A stretch of DNA of 20,777 nucleotides from JAFEBO01 sp036392375 (GCA_036392375.1 DASVYC010000107.1:1-20777), one strand, 5' to 3'. Shown: positions 14,724-20,592, counted from the first letter of the stretch. The notes: generated from the letters alone by a model not told the origin. Made by a program: numbers and translations.

Positions 14724-15133
14724 TTGTTGATGCGGCGTGTGATGCCGTTGGTCAGTTGCTGGACGTTGAAATTGATCAGAAGGCCAACCGGCTTGTTGGC
14801 GAGGCGAAGGTATGTCAGCAACTGAGCCTCGTGGATCGCTGCCGTTTTGTCGATCGATTTCAACTCGACGACGACGAGGCCCCCAACGAGCAGATCAATT
14901 CTGTAGCCGCAATCGAGCGACTGTCCTTTATACGCCACAGGAACTGCGGCCTGTCGCACGAAGTCGAGACCACGAAGTCCGAGCTCGTGTGCAAGGCACG
15001 ATTCGTACGCACTCTCAAGCAACCCAGGTCCAAGTTCGCGGTGAACATCGATGGCGGCCCCGATGATCGTCTCGGTGATGACGTTGCATCGCGCAAGCAA
15101 CTCGGAGTTTGGCCTCACCCTCCCCGTCTCCAC
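14699..15133 (-). CDS. GxxExxY protein, PD-(D/E)XK nuclease-like
   Basis: A 144-residue protein of the GxxExxY family. The name-giving motif is visible in ELGPGLLESAYESCL (G37, E40, Y43), preceded by IIGAAIDVHR (23-32). A PD-(D/E)XK-like core follows: D80 in CGYRIDLLVGG, then VVVELKSID with E90 and K92, then HEAQLLTYLRLANKPVGLLINF (101-122). The family is widespread and its function is not established; the fold suggests nucleic-acid cleavage. The start is uncertain: GTG at 15133 is the best fit, but the frame stays open back to the aldehyde dehydrogenase stop codon. The last residues (ISSPCSP) are encoded by the 9-bp repeats of the left inverted repeat and are unlikely to be conserved. Confidence 0.88.
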   Translation of the reverse strand: METGRVRPNSELLARCNVITETIIGAAIDVHRELGPGLLESAYESCLAHELGLRGLDFVRQAAVPVAYKGQSLDCGYRIDLLVGGLVVVELKSIDKTAAIHEAQLLTYLRLANKPVGLLINFNVQQLTNGITRRINNISSPCSP

Positions 15134-15171
15134 TCCGTGTTCACTGTGATCTCCGTGGTGAACTGCCTTCT
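15125..15171 (-). repeat. Right inverted repeat of the GxxExxY cassette
   Basis: Reverse complement of the left repeat with 9 mismatches over 47 bases. On the minus strand its 9-mers read CACGGAGAT, CACAGTGAA, CACGGAGTG, so the middle unit has decayed. The proposed GTG start codon of the GxxExxY ORF (15133-15131) is formed by the last unit. It ends 13 bases from the aldehyde dehydrogenase stop codon. Confidence 0.85.
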
Positions 15172-15184
15172 CTGAACGTGCGAA

Positions 15185-16768
15185 TCACACCTCCAGATAC
15201 GCCTTCAGCCCCTGCACTCCGCCCTCGCGGCCGAACCCGCTCTCCTTAAAGCCGCCGAAGGGTGACGTCGGGTCGAACTTGTTGTAGGTGTTGCACCAGA
15301 CCACGCCGCTCTTGATTTGCTTGGCGATCGAGAGCATCTTCGAGCCCTTTTCGGTCCAGATGCCTGCGGCGAGGCCGTACGCGGTGTTGTTGGCGCGGCT
15401 GACGGCTTCCTCGGGCGTGCGGAAGGTCAGCACGCTGAGCACAGGGCCGAAGATCTCTTCGCGGGCGATCGTGTGCGACGGCTGCACGCCGGTAAAGAAG
15501 CACGGGCGGCACCAGTATCCCTTCTTGGGCAGCGTGCTCGCGTTGGCGCGGCGGAGGGTCGCGCCTTCCTTCTCGCCCAGGCTCAGATAGTGCTCGATGC
15601 GATTGAGTTGTTCCTTGCTGTTCACCGCGCCGACGTCGGTGTTCTTGTCCATCGGGTCGCCGACGCGGAGCGAGGCGAGGCGGATCTCGAGTTTCTTCGT
15701 GACTTCCTCGACGATCGATTCCTGCACGAAGAGGCGCGAGCCGGCGCAGCAGACTTCGCCCTGGTTGAAGTAGATGCCGTTGATGATGCCCTCGACGGCC
15801 TGGTCGATGGCGGCGTCCTCGAAGATGATGTGGGGCGACTTGCCGCCGAGCTCGAGGGTGAGGCGCTTGAACTTGCCGTCGGGGCGCGGCCCGGCGGTGG
15901 CCTTGGCGATGCGCTTGCCGACTTCGGTGGAGCCGGTGAAGGCGACTTTGTCGACGAGCGGGTGCTCGACGAGCGCCTTGCCGGTGCGGCCGTCGCCGGT
16001 GATGATGTTGACGACGCCGGGGGGCAGGCCGATCTCTTCGAAGATCTCGGCGAGCCGGAGCGCGGTGAGCGGCGTGGTCTCGGCGGGCTTGAGGACGACT
16101 GTGTTGCCGCAGGCGAGCGCGGGCGCGATCTTCCACGCGGCCATCAGCAGCGGGAAGTTCCACGGGATGACCTGCCCGCAGACTCCGACGGGACGCACGC
16201 CGGGGGCGACTTCGGGCAGAAGCTTCTTCCCACTTGATGCCTTGATGCCTTGATGCCTTGATGCCTTCCCAGAGGCGTACTCGAGCTTGTCCGCCCAGCC
16301 CGCGTGATAGAAGAAGTGAGCCGCGACGAGCGGGATGTCCACGTCGCGGGATTCCTTGATCGGCTTCCCGCTGTCGAGGGTCTCGAGCACCGCGAGCTCG
16401 CGGCCGCGCTCCTGGATGCGGCGGGCGATGCGGAAGATGTACTTGGCGCGCTCGATCGCGGGCAGGCCGGCCCACTTGGGCAGGGCGGCGTGTGCGGCCT
16501 TCACGGCCCGGTCCACATCGGCGTCGCTCGCCTGCGTCACCTCGGAGAGCGTCTCCTCGGTTGCGGGGTTGAGCGTGGCGAAGCGCTCGGCGTTGCGCGG
16601 CGTTTGGAACTTGCCGTCGATGAAGAGGCCGTAGGTGGAGGCGATGTCCACCTTCACGGTCTCGGGGGCGGGGGAGTAGTCCCAGCCGGGCTTGGATGGC
16701 TTGGCGGGCTTGGCCGCGGAGGTCGGGGCGCTGGAAAGAGAAGGGGCGTTGGTGTCGGCGGTCGTCAT
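15185..16768 (-). CDS. NAD(P)-dependent aldehyde dehydrogenase
   Basis: It oxidises an aldehyde to the acid; next to deoC the likely substrate is acetaldehyde. The 527-residue protein has an Ala/Pro/Ser-rich N-terminus of about 35 residues, then the ALDH fold: VCGQVIPWNFPLLMAAWKI with N204, GNTVVLKPAE (221-230), FTGSTEVGKRI (277-287), LELGGKSPHII with E306, FNQGEVCCAGSR with catalytic C340, EEIFGPVLSV (437-446) and SPFGGFKESGFGRE (502-515). Residues 169-181 (ASRHQGIKASSGK) are an in-frame 39-base insertion made of an 8-bp tandem repeat, in a surface region before the PVGVCGQ strand. It starts 55 bases after the deoC stop; same operon is likely. Confidence 0.93.
   Translation of the reverse strand: MTTADTNAPSLSSAPTSAAKPAKPSKPGWDYSPAPETVKVDIASTYGLFIDGKFQTPRNAERFATLNPATEETLSEVTQASDADVDRAVKAAHAALPKWAGLPAIERAKYIFRIARRIQERGRELAVLETLDSGKPIKESRDVDIPLVAAHFFYHAGWADKLEYASGKASRHQGIKASSGKKLLPEVAPGVRPVGVCGQVIPWNFPLLMAAWKIAPALACGNTVVLKPAETTPLTALRLAEIFEEIGLPPGVVNIITGDGRTGKALVEHPLVDKVAFTGSTEVGKRIAKATAGPRPDGKFKRLTLELGGKSPHIIFEDAAIDQAVEGIINGIYFNQGEVCCAGSRLFVQESIVEEVTKKLEIRLASLRVGDPMDKNTDVGAVNSKEQLNRIEHYLSLGEKEGATLRRANASTLPKKGYWCRPCFFTGVQPSHTIAREEIFGPVLSVLTFRTPEEAVSRANNTAYGLAAGIWTEKGSKMLSIAKQIKSGVVWCNTYNKFDPTSPFGGFKESGFGREGGVQGLKAYLEV
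16226..16271 (-). repeat. Four-copy 8-bp tandem repeat inside the aldehyde dehydrogenase gene
   Basis: CTTGATGC is repeated four times exactly (16233-16264), and the tract is flanked by direct copies of CTTCCCA (16226-16232 and 16265-16271). One flank plus the four units is 39 bases, exactly 13 codons, so removal would leave the frame intact. On the minus strand it reads TGGGAAGGCATCAAGGCATC and on, the same word as the tract in deoC at 17187 onward on the plus strand. Confidence 0.9.
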
Positions 16769-16823
16769 GAGTTGGTCCAGCCGTGTCGGTGCGAGCGAAT
16801 AAAGCGGCGTGCGTGCGATGCAA

Positions 16824-17963
16824 TCAGGCTTCGGTCACGTCGTACTGAGCCCGGTACTTACCGGTGTGCAGCCAGGAGATCTGGCGCAGGATGTCGTTGG
16901 CGAGGGCGGATGCTCCGAAGCGCCAGAGTTCGGGGGTGAGCCAGCCGCCGGGGTGTTGGTCGTCGACGCTGGTGCCGACGGCGGGGAGCGAGCCGAGAGT
17001 TTCTTTGACCATGACGAGGTAGTGCAGCGACTGCTTGGCGGTGCGGATGCCGCCGGCGGGTTTGACGCCGACGAGCTGGCCGGTCTGGAGGTACCAGTCG
17101 CGCACGGCCTCGAGCATCACGAGCGTGACGGGCATGGTCGCCGCGGGGGTGACTTTGCCGGTGCTGGTTTTGATGAAGTCGAAGGTGGGAAGGCATCGAG
17201 GCATCGAGGCATCAAGGGATCGAGGGTCGGAAAGAGCGGCGTGGGTGCCGTTTGCCGAGCCGTTTTCTTTGGCTTTCACTCCGTCTCTTCGTCTCTCCGT
17301 CTCTCCGTCTCTTTCCGCTGCGTCTCTCTTCGCCTCTTCCATCGCCACGATCGCCAGATCGCTTGCCCGCCGCACGTTGTCGAGGGTTTCGAGTTCGCCG
17401 GTTTCGAGGATGACCTTCAGCGCGATCGGGCGGCCGACGGCGGGGCCTTCGCGGAGACAGGTGGCCTTCACATCGCGGATCTCGTCAGCAACGACGTCGT
17501 ACTTGCCGCTGAGAAACGCCCCGCGATTGATGACCATGTCGATTTCGTCCGCACCGTCGCGGATGGCTTTCTTAGTGTCCTCCAGTCGGACATCGAGCGG
17601 GTACTGACCGCTGGGGAAGCCGGTGGCGACCGAGGCGATCTTGACGCGGCCGAGGGCGCCGAGCTCACTCAGAGTCTCTTTGCAGAACTTCACCATCGAC
17701 GGATACACGCAGACCGCGGCGACGCTGGGCAGGTTGTCGGGCAAGTCGCTCTGGCCGGTGCCGGGGTTGACGGCTTTGACGCACAGAGCGCGAACCTTCT
17801 CTGGCGTGTCCTTGCCTTCGAGGGTGGTGAGGTCGAGGGTGGAGAGGGCGAGGCGCAGGCCCGCCATCTTGGAGGATTTCTTGATCGAGCGTTTGGTGAA
17901 CGTGGCGGCTCGCTCCGCCGCCATCACCGCATCGACGCGGGGAGAATGAACCTGTCGCAGCAT
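16824..17963 (-). CDS. deoC: Deoxyribose-phosphate aldolase with internal repeat insertion
   Basis: It cleaves 2-deoxyribose-5-phosphate to acetaldehyde and glyceraldehyde-3-phosphate. The protein (379 residues) resembles the long DERA type also found in animals: VAAVCVYPSMV (81-91), IASVATGFPSGQ (109-120), RLEDTKKAIRDGADEIDMVINRG with D142, LKVILETGEL (182-191), the Schiff-base lysine in FIKTSTGK (K265), VGVKPAGGIRTAK with K301, and LTPELWRFGASALANDI (342-358). Between AIVAMEEA and FDFIKTSTGK, where relatives have almost nothing, there are about 49 extra residues (212-260) rich in Arg, Asp and Glu that are encoded by two short tandem-repeat tracts. All catalytic residues are kept. Without the insertion the length would be about 330, normal for this type. 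Confidence 0.93.
   Translation of the reverse strand: MLRQVHSPRVDAVMAAERAATFTKRSIKKSSKMAGLRLALSTLDLTTLEGKDTPEKVRALCVKAVNPGTGQSDLPDNLPSVAAVCVYPSMVKFCKETLSELGALGRVKIASVATGFPSGQYPLDVRLEDTKKAIRDGADEIDMVINRGAFLSGKYDVVADEIRDVKATCLREGPAVGRPIALKVILETGELETLDNVRRASDLAIVAMEEAKRDAAERDGETERRRDGVKAKENGSANGTHAALSDPRSLDASMPRCLPTFDFIKTSTGKVTPAATMPVTLVMLEAVRDWYLQTGQLVGVKPAGGIRTAKQSLHYLVMVKETLGSLPAVGTSVDDQHPGGWLTPELWRFGASALANDILRQISWLHTGKYRAQYDVTEA
17192..17223 (+). repeat. Four-copy 8-bp tandem repeat inside deoC (first tract)
   Basis: Units GGCATCGA, GGCATCGA, GGCATCAA, GGGATCGA, preceded by GGTGGGAA. It is the same repeat as in the aldehyde dehydrogenase gene but on the opposite strand and with some decay. 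On the coding strand it yields RSLDASMPRCLPTF just before the FDFIKTSTGK active-site strand. Confidence 0.88.
17281..17312 (+). repeat. Four-copy 8-bp tandem repeat inside deoC (second tract)
   Basis: Units CCGTCTCT, TCGTCTCT, CCGTCTCT, CCGTCTCT, followed by a decayed stretch with CGTCTCTC at 17321-17328. On the coding strand it is GAGACGGA-like and encodes the charged run ERDGETERRRDG. It lies 57 bases from the first tract and within the same in-frame insertion. Confidence 0.85.
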
Positions 17964-18023
17964 GGGGCGATTGTACGCGATAACACAAGGAGTCCGCGGC
18001 GGATGGAACGATCGCAGTCGCGC

Positions 18024-18560
18024 TTACTGGCGAGCTCGCCCACGGGTGTTCGTGGCGCGTGCCGCAGGCAGCGGCTTGCCGGGGCCCTTTTCGATCGGAA
18101 GGTTGGCCGCCTTCCACTCCTTGAGCCCGCCCGCGAAGAACGGCGGGTTCTCGTACTCCATCGCGATCATGCGCTTCGCCACCGCCCGTGCGATCGGGCT
18201 GGCCGGGTCTTCGCCGTAGATGATCACGTTCTCGAAGGCCTCGATGCGCGGATCGCGGCCCTTGTTGCCGTCGAACTTGGTGAGCAGGATGTTGCGGGCG
18301 CCGGGGATGTGACCGGCTTCAAACTCCGCTTGGGGGCGCGGATCGATCAGCAGGAGCTTGGTCGGGTTCCCTTCCGAGTCTCGCCAGAGTTCGGAGACCT
18401 CCCCGAGCTTGATGTAGACGATGTCGGTGTCGCGGGTGTCCTTCTCACAGCCCGCGGCGAGGAACGCGAATGCGAGCATCGCCAGCACCGCCAGGCGACC
18501 CAGCGGCATCCAAGGTGAGCGGGCCCCACGCGAACACGCATCGGCGAAGGTCAGTAGCAT
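18024..18560 (-). CDS. Rhodanese-like lipoprotein lacking the catalytic cysteine
   Basis: An exported lipoprotein of 178 residues from the ATG at 18560, or 161 from an internal ATG at 18509. The second start gives a textbook lipoprotein signal: PLGRLAVLAMLAFAFLAAGC with the lipobox Cys at 21. The rhodanese fold follows, with LLLIDPRPQAEFEAGHIPGARNI (52-74 in the short numbering) and FFAGGLKEWKAANLPIE (124-140). The active-site loop, usually YCxxGxRS, reads YGEDPASPIA, so the Cys is replaced by Gly and sulfurtransferase activity is unlikely. It probably binds a partner or senses something at the membrane. The C-terminal tail is basic. It is divergent from the DsbD-N-type gene. Confidence 0.82.
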   Translation of the reverse strand: MLLTFADACSRGARSPWMPLGRLAVLAMLAFAFLAAGCEKDTRDTDIVYIKLGEVSELWRDSEGNPTKLLLIDPRPQAEFEAGHIPGARNILLTKFDGNKGRDPRIEAFENVIIYGEDPASPIARAVAKRMIAMEYENPPFFAGGLKEWKAANLPIEKGPGKPLPAARATNTRGRARQ

Positions 18561-18601
18561 GTTCGCAGGGTACACCGGTTCGGCGGGTTGTGCGCCGGAT
18601 C

Positions 18602-18627
18602 GGCCTCGGCCCGCGCGGGTCGAGGCC
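18602..18627. promoter_or_regulatory. 26-bp near-perfect palindrome in the divergent spacer
   Basis: GGCCTCG (18602-18608), then G, then the self-complementary CCCGCGCGGG (18610-18619), then T, then CGAGGCC (18621-18627). Only the central G/T pair is not Watson-Crick. It lies in the 104-base spacer between the rhodanese-like gene and the DsbD-N-type gene, about 40 bases from each start. It may be an operator or an RNA hairpin in the leader of the plus-strand gene. Confidence 0.4.
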
Positions 18628-18664
18628 CGCGGCTGAGACTCACTGGCCTTCTTTCCTTTCACCC

Positions 18665-19480
18665 ATGCTTACCACCATCCTTTGCACCGCGCTCGCCGCC
18701 GGCTTGGCACTGCAGCCCGGCGCCGACAACAAGAACCGCCCCCATGTCACGCTGAAGCTGATCAGCGAGGAGACCCACCTGCGACCGGGCGCGACCCAGA
18801 CGCTCGGGCTGGTGTTCACCATGGAGCCACACTGGCACGTCTACTACAAGGGGCTGGAAGGCGGCGGCAACCCGCCCAAGATCGAAGAAGCCAAGCTGCC
18901 CGAGGGGTACAGCTTCGGCGAGATCGAGTGGCCCGCGCCGCAGCGGTACATCGCTCCCGGCGACGTGTACGACAGCGTGTACGAGGGGCAGGTGACGCTG
19001 CTGGTGCCTCTCCACGTGCCGCAGGACGCCAAGCCGGGCGAGAAGGTCACGATCGGGGTCAAGATGAACTGGCTCGAGTGCAGCGAGGTCTGCGTCTTTG
19101 GTGCCGGCGAGTCGTCGATCGCGCTGCCCGTCTCTCGCGAGGCGAGCCAAAGATCGGACGACGCGAAACTGATCGATGCGTCGCGGGCCCGGATGCCGGT
19201 CCCGCTTCCGACCGACGGGAGCATCGCCGCCAAGGTCGCTGGTGGGGCCTTGACCGTGCAGGCCCCCAACGCCACGCGGCTGGAGTTTTACCCCGGCTCG
19301 GAGTGCACCGACCTTGACGAGCCCGCCAAGCACACGCGTGCCGACGGGCCGACACTGAAAGTTCCGTTTGCGGGACCTGACAAAATCCGTGCGCGAGCGT
19401 TCGGCGTTCTGGGTGTCTGGAGCGGCACCGACAAGAAGCCCGCCTATTTCAGGATCGATACCTCCGCCAAAGGCGGCTGA
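18665..19480 (+). CDS. Exported protein with DsbD N-terminal (DsbDalpha-like) domain
   Basis: A 271-residue protein resembling the periplasmic N-terminal domain of the DsbD thiol:disulfide reductase but without the membrane and thioredoxin parts. A short signal peptide covers about 1-16 (TTILCTALAAGLAL). The domain (about 26-156) includes WHVYYKGLEGGGNPPKIEEA, then FGEIEWPAPQRY, then the redox pair in MNWLECSEVCVFG (C139 and C143). The C-terminal part (about 175-265) is a second beta-rich region with C214. It probably accepts electrons from an inner-membrane partner or delivers them to periplasmic targets; neither is visible here. The ATG at 18665 is chosen over upstream frame because it gives the signal peptide. 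No Shine-Dalgarno site is visible. Confidence 0.8.
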   Translation: MLTTILCTALAAGLALQPGADNKNRPHVTLKLISEETHLRPGATQTLGLVFTMEPHWHVYYKGLEGGGNPPKIEEAKLPEGYSFGEIEWPAPQRYIAPGDVYDSVYEGQVTLLVPLHVPQDAKPGEKVTIGVKMNWLECSEVCVFGAGESSIALPVSREASQRSDDAKLIDASRARMPVPLPTDGSIAAKVAGGALTVQAPNATRLEFYPGSECTDLDEPAKHTRADGPTLKVPFAGPDKIRARAFGVLGVWSGTDKKPAYFRIDTSAKGG

Positions 19481-19606
19481 AATCACGGCAAAAAGCGCGT
19501 GAGCTCGGAACACGTGCCGCCGAACCAGCGTCTCAAGAGCACCGGAAACGGAGCTTTGTGATTTGGCCGCGCGAACCGCAAAGGTCCGATACTGGTAGTA
19601 CCTCTA

Positions 19607-19625
19607 CCGCGGCGTGTCGCCGCGG
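19607..19625 (+). terminator. GC-rich hairpin upstream of the redoxin gene
   Basis: CCGCGGCG (19607-19614), loop TGT, CGCCGCGG (19618-19625). The perfect 8-bp stem lies 127 bases after the DsbD-N-type stop and 77 bases before the redoxin ATG, with no T-run. It may end the upstream transcript or sit in the redoxin leader. The rest of the 221-base spacer shows nothing firm; a small TCACG/CGTGA hairpin lies just after the upstream stop codon (19483-19502). Confidence 0.35.
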
Positions 19626-19701
19626 ATGTTTGATTGTCGCGCCCGGGCGGTTCTCGCCGGCGCGCTGAGTCGCACGCATCGCGCACCACGGAGTCTGAAC
19701 A

Positions 19702-20400
19702 ATGAAAGTCTCGAAACTCTCGCTTGTCGGTCTTCTGGCCCTCGGCATGACCATCCCCGCCGCCGTCTCGCTCGCGGGCGACGACAAGGCTCACAAGGAC
19801 GACAAGCACGCGCAGCACGACAACAAGGACGCGAAGAAGGACAAGAAGGACGACAAGAAGACCGAAACCATCGCCGTCGGTAGCGTGGCCCCCGGCTTCG
19901 AGCTCACCGACACGGACGGCAAGGCGATCAAGCTCAGCGACTTCGCTGGCAAGGTTGTCGTCCTGCAGTGGTTCAACCCCGGCTGCCCCTTTGTCAAGAA
20001 GCACTACGAGGGCGCCAACACGTTCAACGAGCTGAACAAGAAGTACAGCGACAAGGGCGTGGTCTTCCTCGCCATCAACAGCGGCGCCGCGGGCAAGGAA
20101 GGCGCGGGCAAGGACACCAACGCCTCGATCAAGAAGGACTGGAAGATCGAGTACCCGATCCTCCTCGACGAGTCGGGCAAGGTCGGCAAGACCTACGGCG
20201 CGACCCGCACACCCGAGATGTTCGTCCTCGACAAGGAAGGCAAGGTCGTCTATCACGGCGCCATCGACGACAACAAGGACATGAAGGGCACCGGCAAGAC
20301 CAACTACGTCGCCAAGGCCCTCGACGAGGTCCTCGCCAACAAGCCCGTCACCACGGCGACGACCAAGCCCTACGGCTGCACCGTCAAGTACGGCTCGTAA
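19702..20400 (+). CDS. Secreted redoxin (AhpC/TSA-like) with charged linker
   Basis: A 232-residue exported thioredoxin-fold protein, probably a peroxide or thiol reductase in the periplasm. The signal peptide is at about 1-25 (LSLVGLLALGMTIPAAVSLA). Residues 27-54 form a linker of almost only Asp, Lys and His. The redoxin domain (about 58-212) has VGSVAPGFELTDTDGKAIKL, the active-site FNPGCPFVKKHY with single C95, and ATRTPEMFVLDKEGKVVYHGAIDD. There is no CxxC; the second Cys, C226, is in the tail PYGCTVKY and may be the resolving Cys. GGAG at 19690-19693 lies 8 bases before the ATG. A strong terminator follows, so this is a single-gene unit. Confidence 0.88.
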   Translation: MKVSKLSLVGLLALGMTIPAAVSLAGDDKAHKDDKHAQHDNKDAKKDKKDDKKTETIAVGSVAPGFELTDTDGKAIKLSDFAGKVVVLQWFNPGCPFVKKHYEGANTFNELNKKYSDKGVVFLAINSGAAGKEGAGKDTNASIKKDWKIEYPILLDESGKVGKTYGATRTPEMFVLDKEGKVVYHGAIDDNKDMKGTGKTNYVAKALDEVLANKPVTTATTKPYGCTVKYGS

Positions 20401-20446
20401 GCCGCTCCCACCGAACTCTCCTCTTCAGAGAGGGTCTCTTCACGCG

Positions 20447-20479
20447 CCGGCGGGCCCTCCAGGGCCCGCCGGTGTTTTT
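20447..20479 (+). terminator. Strong rho-independent terminator after the redoxin gene
   Basis: CCGGCGGGCCC (20447-20457), loop TCCA, GGGCCCGCCGG (20462-20472), then TGTTTTTG. The perfect 11-bp GC-rich stem with a T-run is the best terminator in the window. It isolates the redoxin gene from rseP. Confidence 0.92.
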
Positions 20480-20592
20480 GACGCTCGCATGATCCGCGAT
20501 GGCGTGCGGCGGAGCCCATCGACGCCCCCGCTCGCGGTTCTCTTTCGGTTTCGCACGCACCTCGTGGCCGATAGCATCTGCTGGAGAACTTC

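Larger units (their letters stand above)
14677..15171 (-). mobile_element. Candidate miniature mobile cassette: inverted repeats around a GxxExxY gene
   Basis: A 495-bp unit consisting of two inverted repeats of about 47 bp and one ORF that runs from inside the right repeat to inside the left repeat. Its base composition is visibly less GC-rich than the flanking genes. It sits between the aldehyde dehydrogenase stop codon (15185) and the peroxiredoxin-GNAT start (14674), all on the minus strand. No clear target-site duplication is visible outside the repeats, and no transposase is present, so mobility is inference from the repeat architecture. An alternative is a stable operon gene that happens to lie between two copies of an interspersed repeat. 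Confidence 0.55.

Noticed and set aside
16226..17312. Tandem repeats as a CRISPR array
   Set aside because: Units are 8 bp and directly adjacent, without unique spacers, and lie within coding sequence; no cas genes.
16824..17963. deoC as a pseudogene because of the repeat insertion
   Set aside because: The frame is intact through the insertion and all catalytic residues, including both lysines, are present.
16809..18518. 569-codon plus-strand frame across deoC and the rhodanese-like gene
   Set aside because: Shadow of the minus-strand genes; its translation is Gly/Val/Asp/Glu-rich and matches no family.
19684..19693. CACCACGGAG before the redoxin gene as a third copy of the cassette end repeat
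   Set aside because: Only 10 bases match, no 9-bp tandem units follow, and the GGAG is well placed as the ribosome binding site of the redoxin gene.
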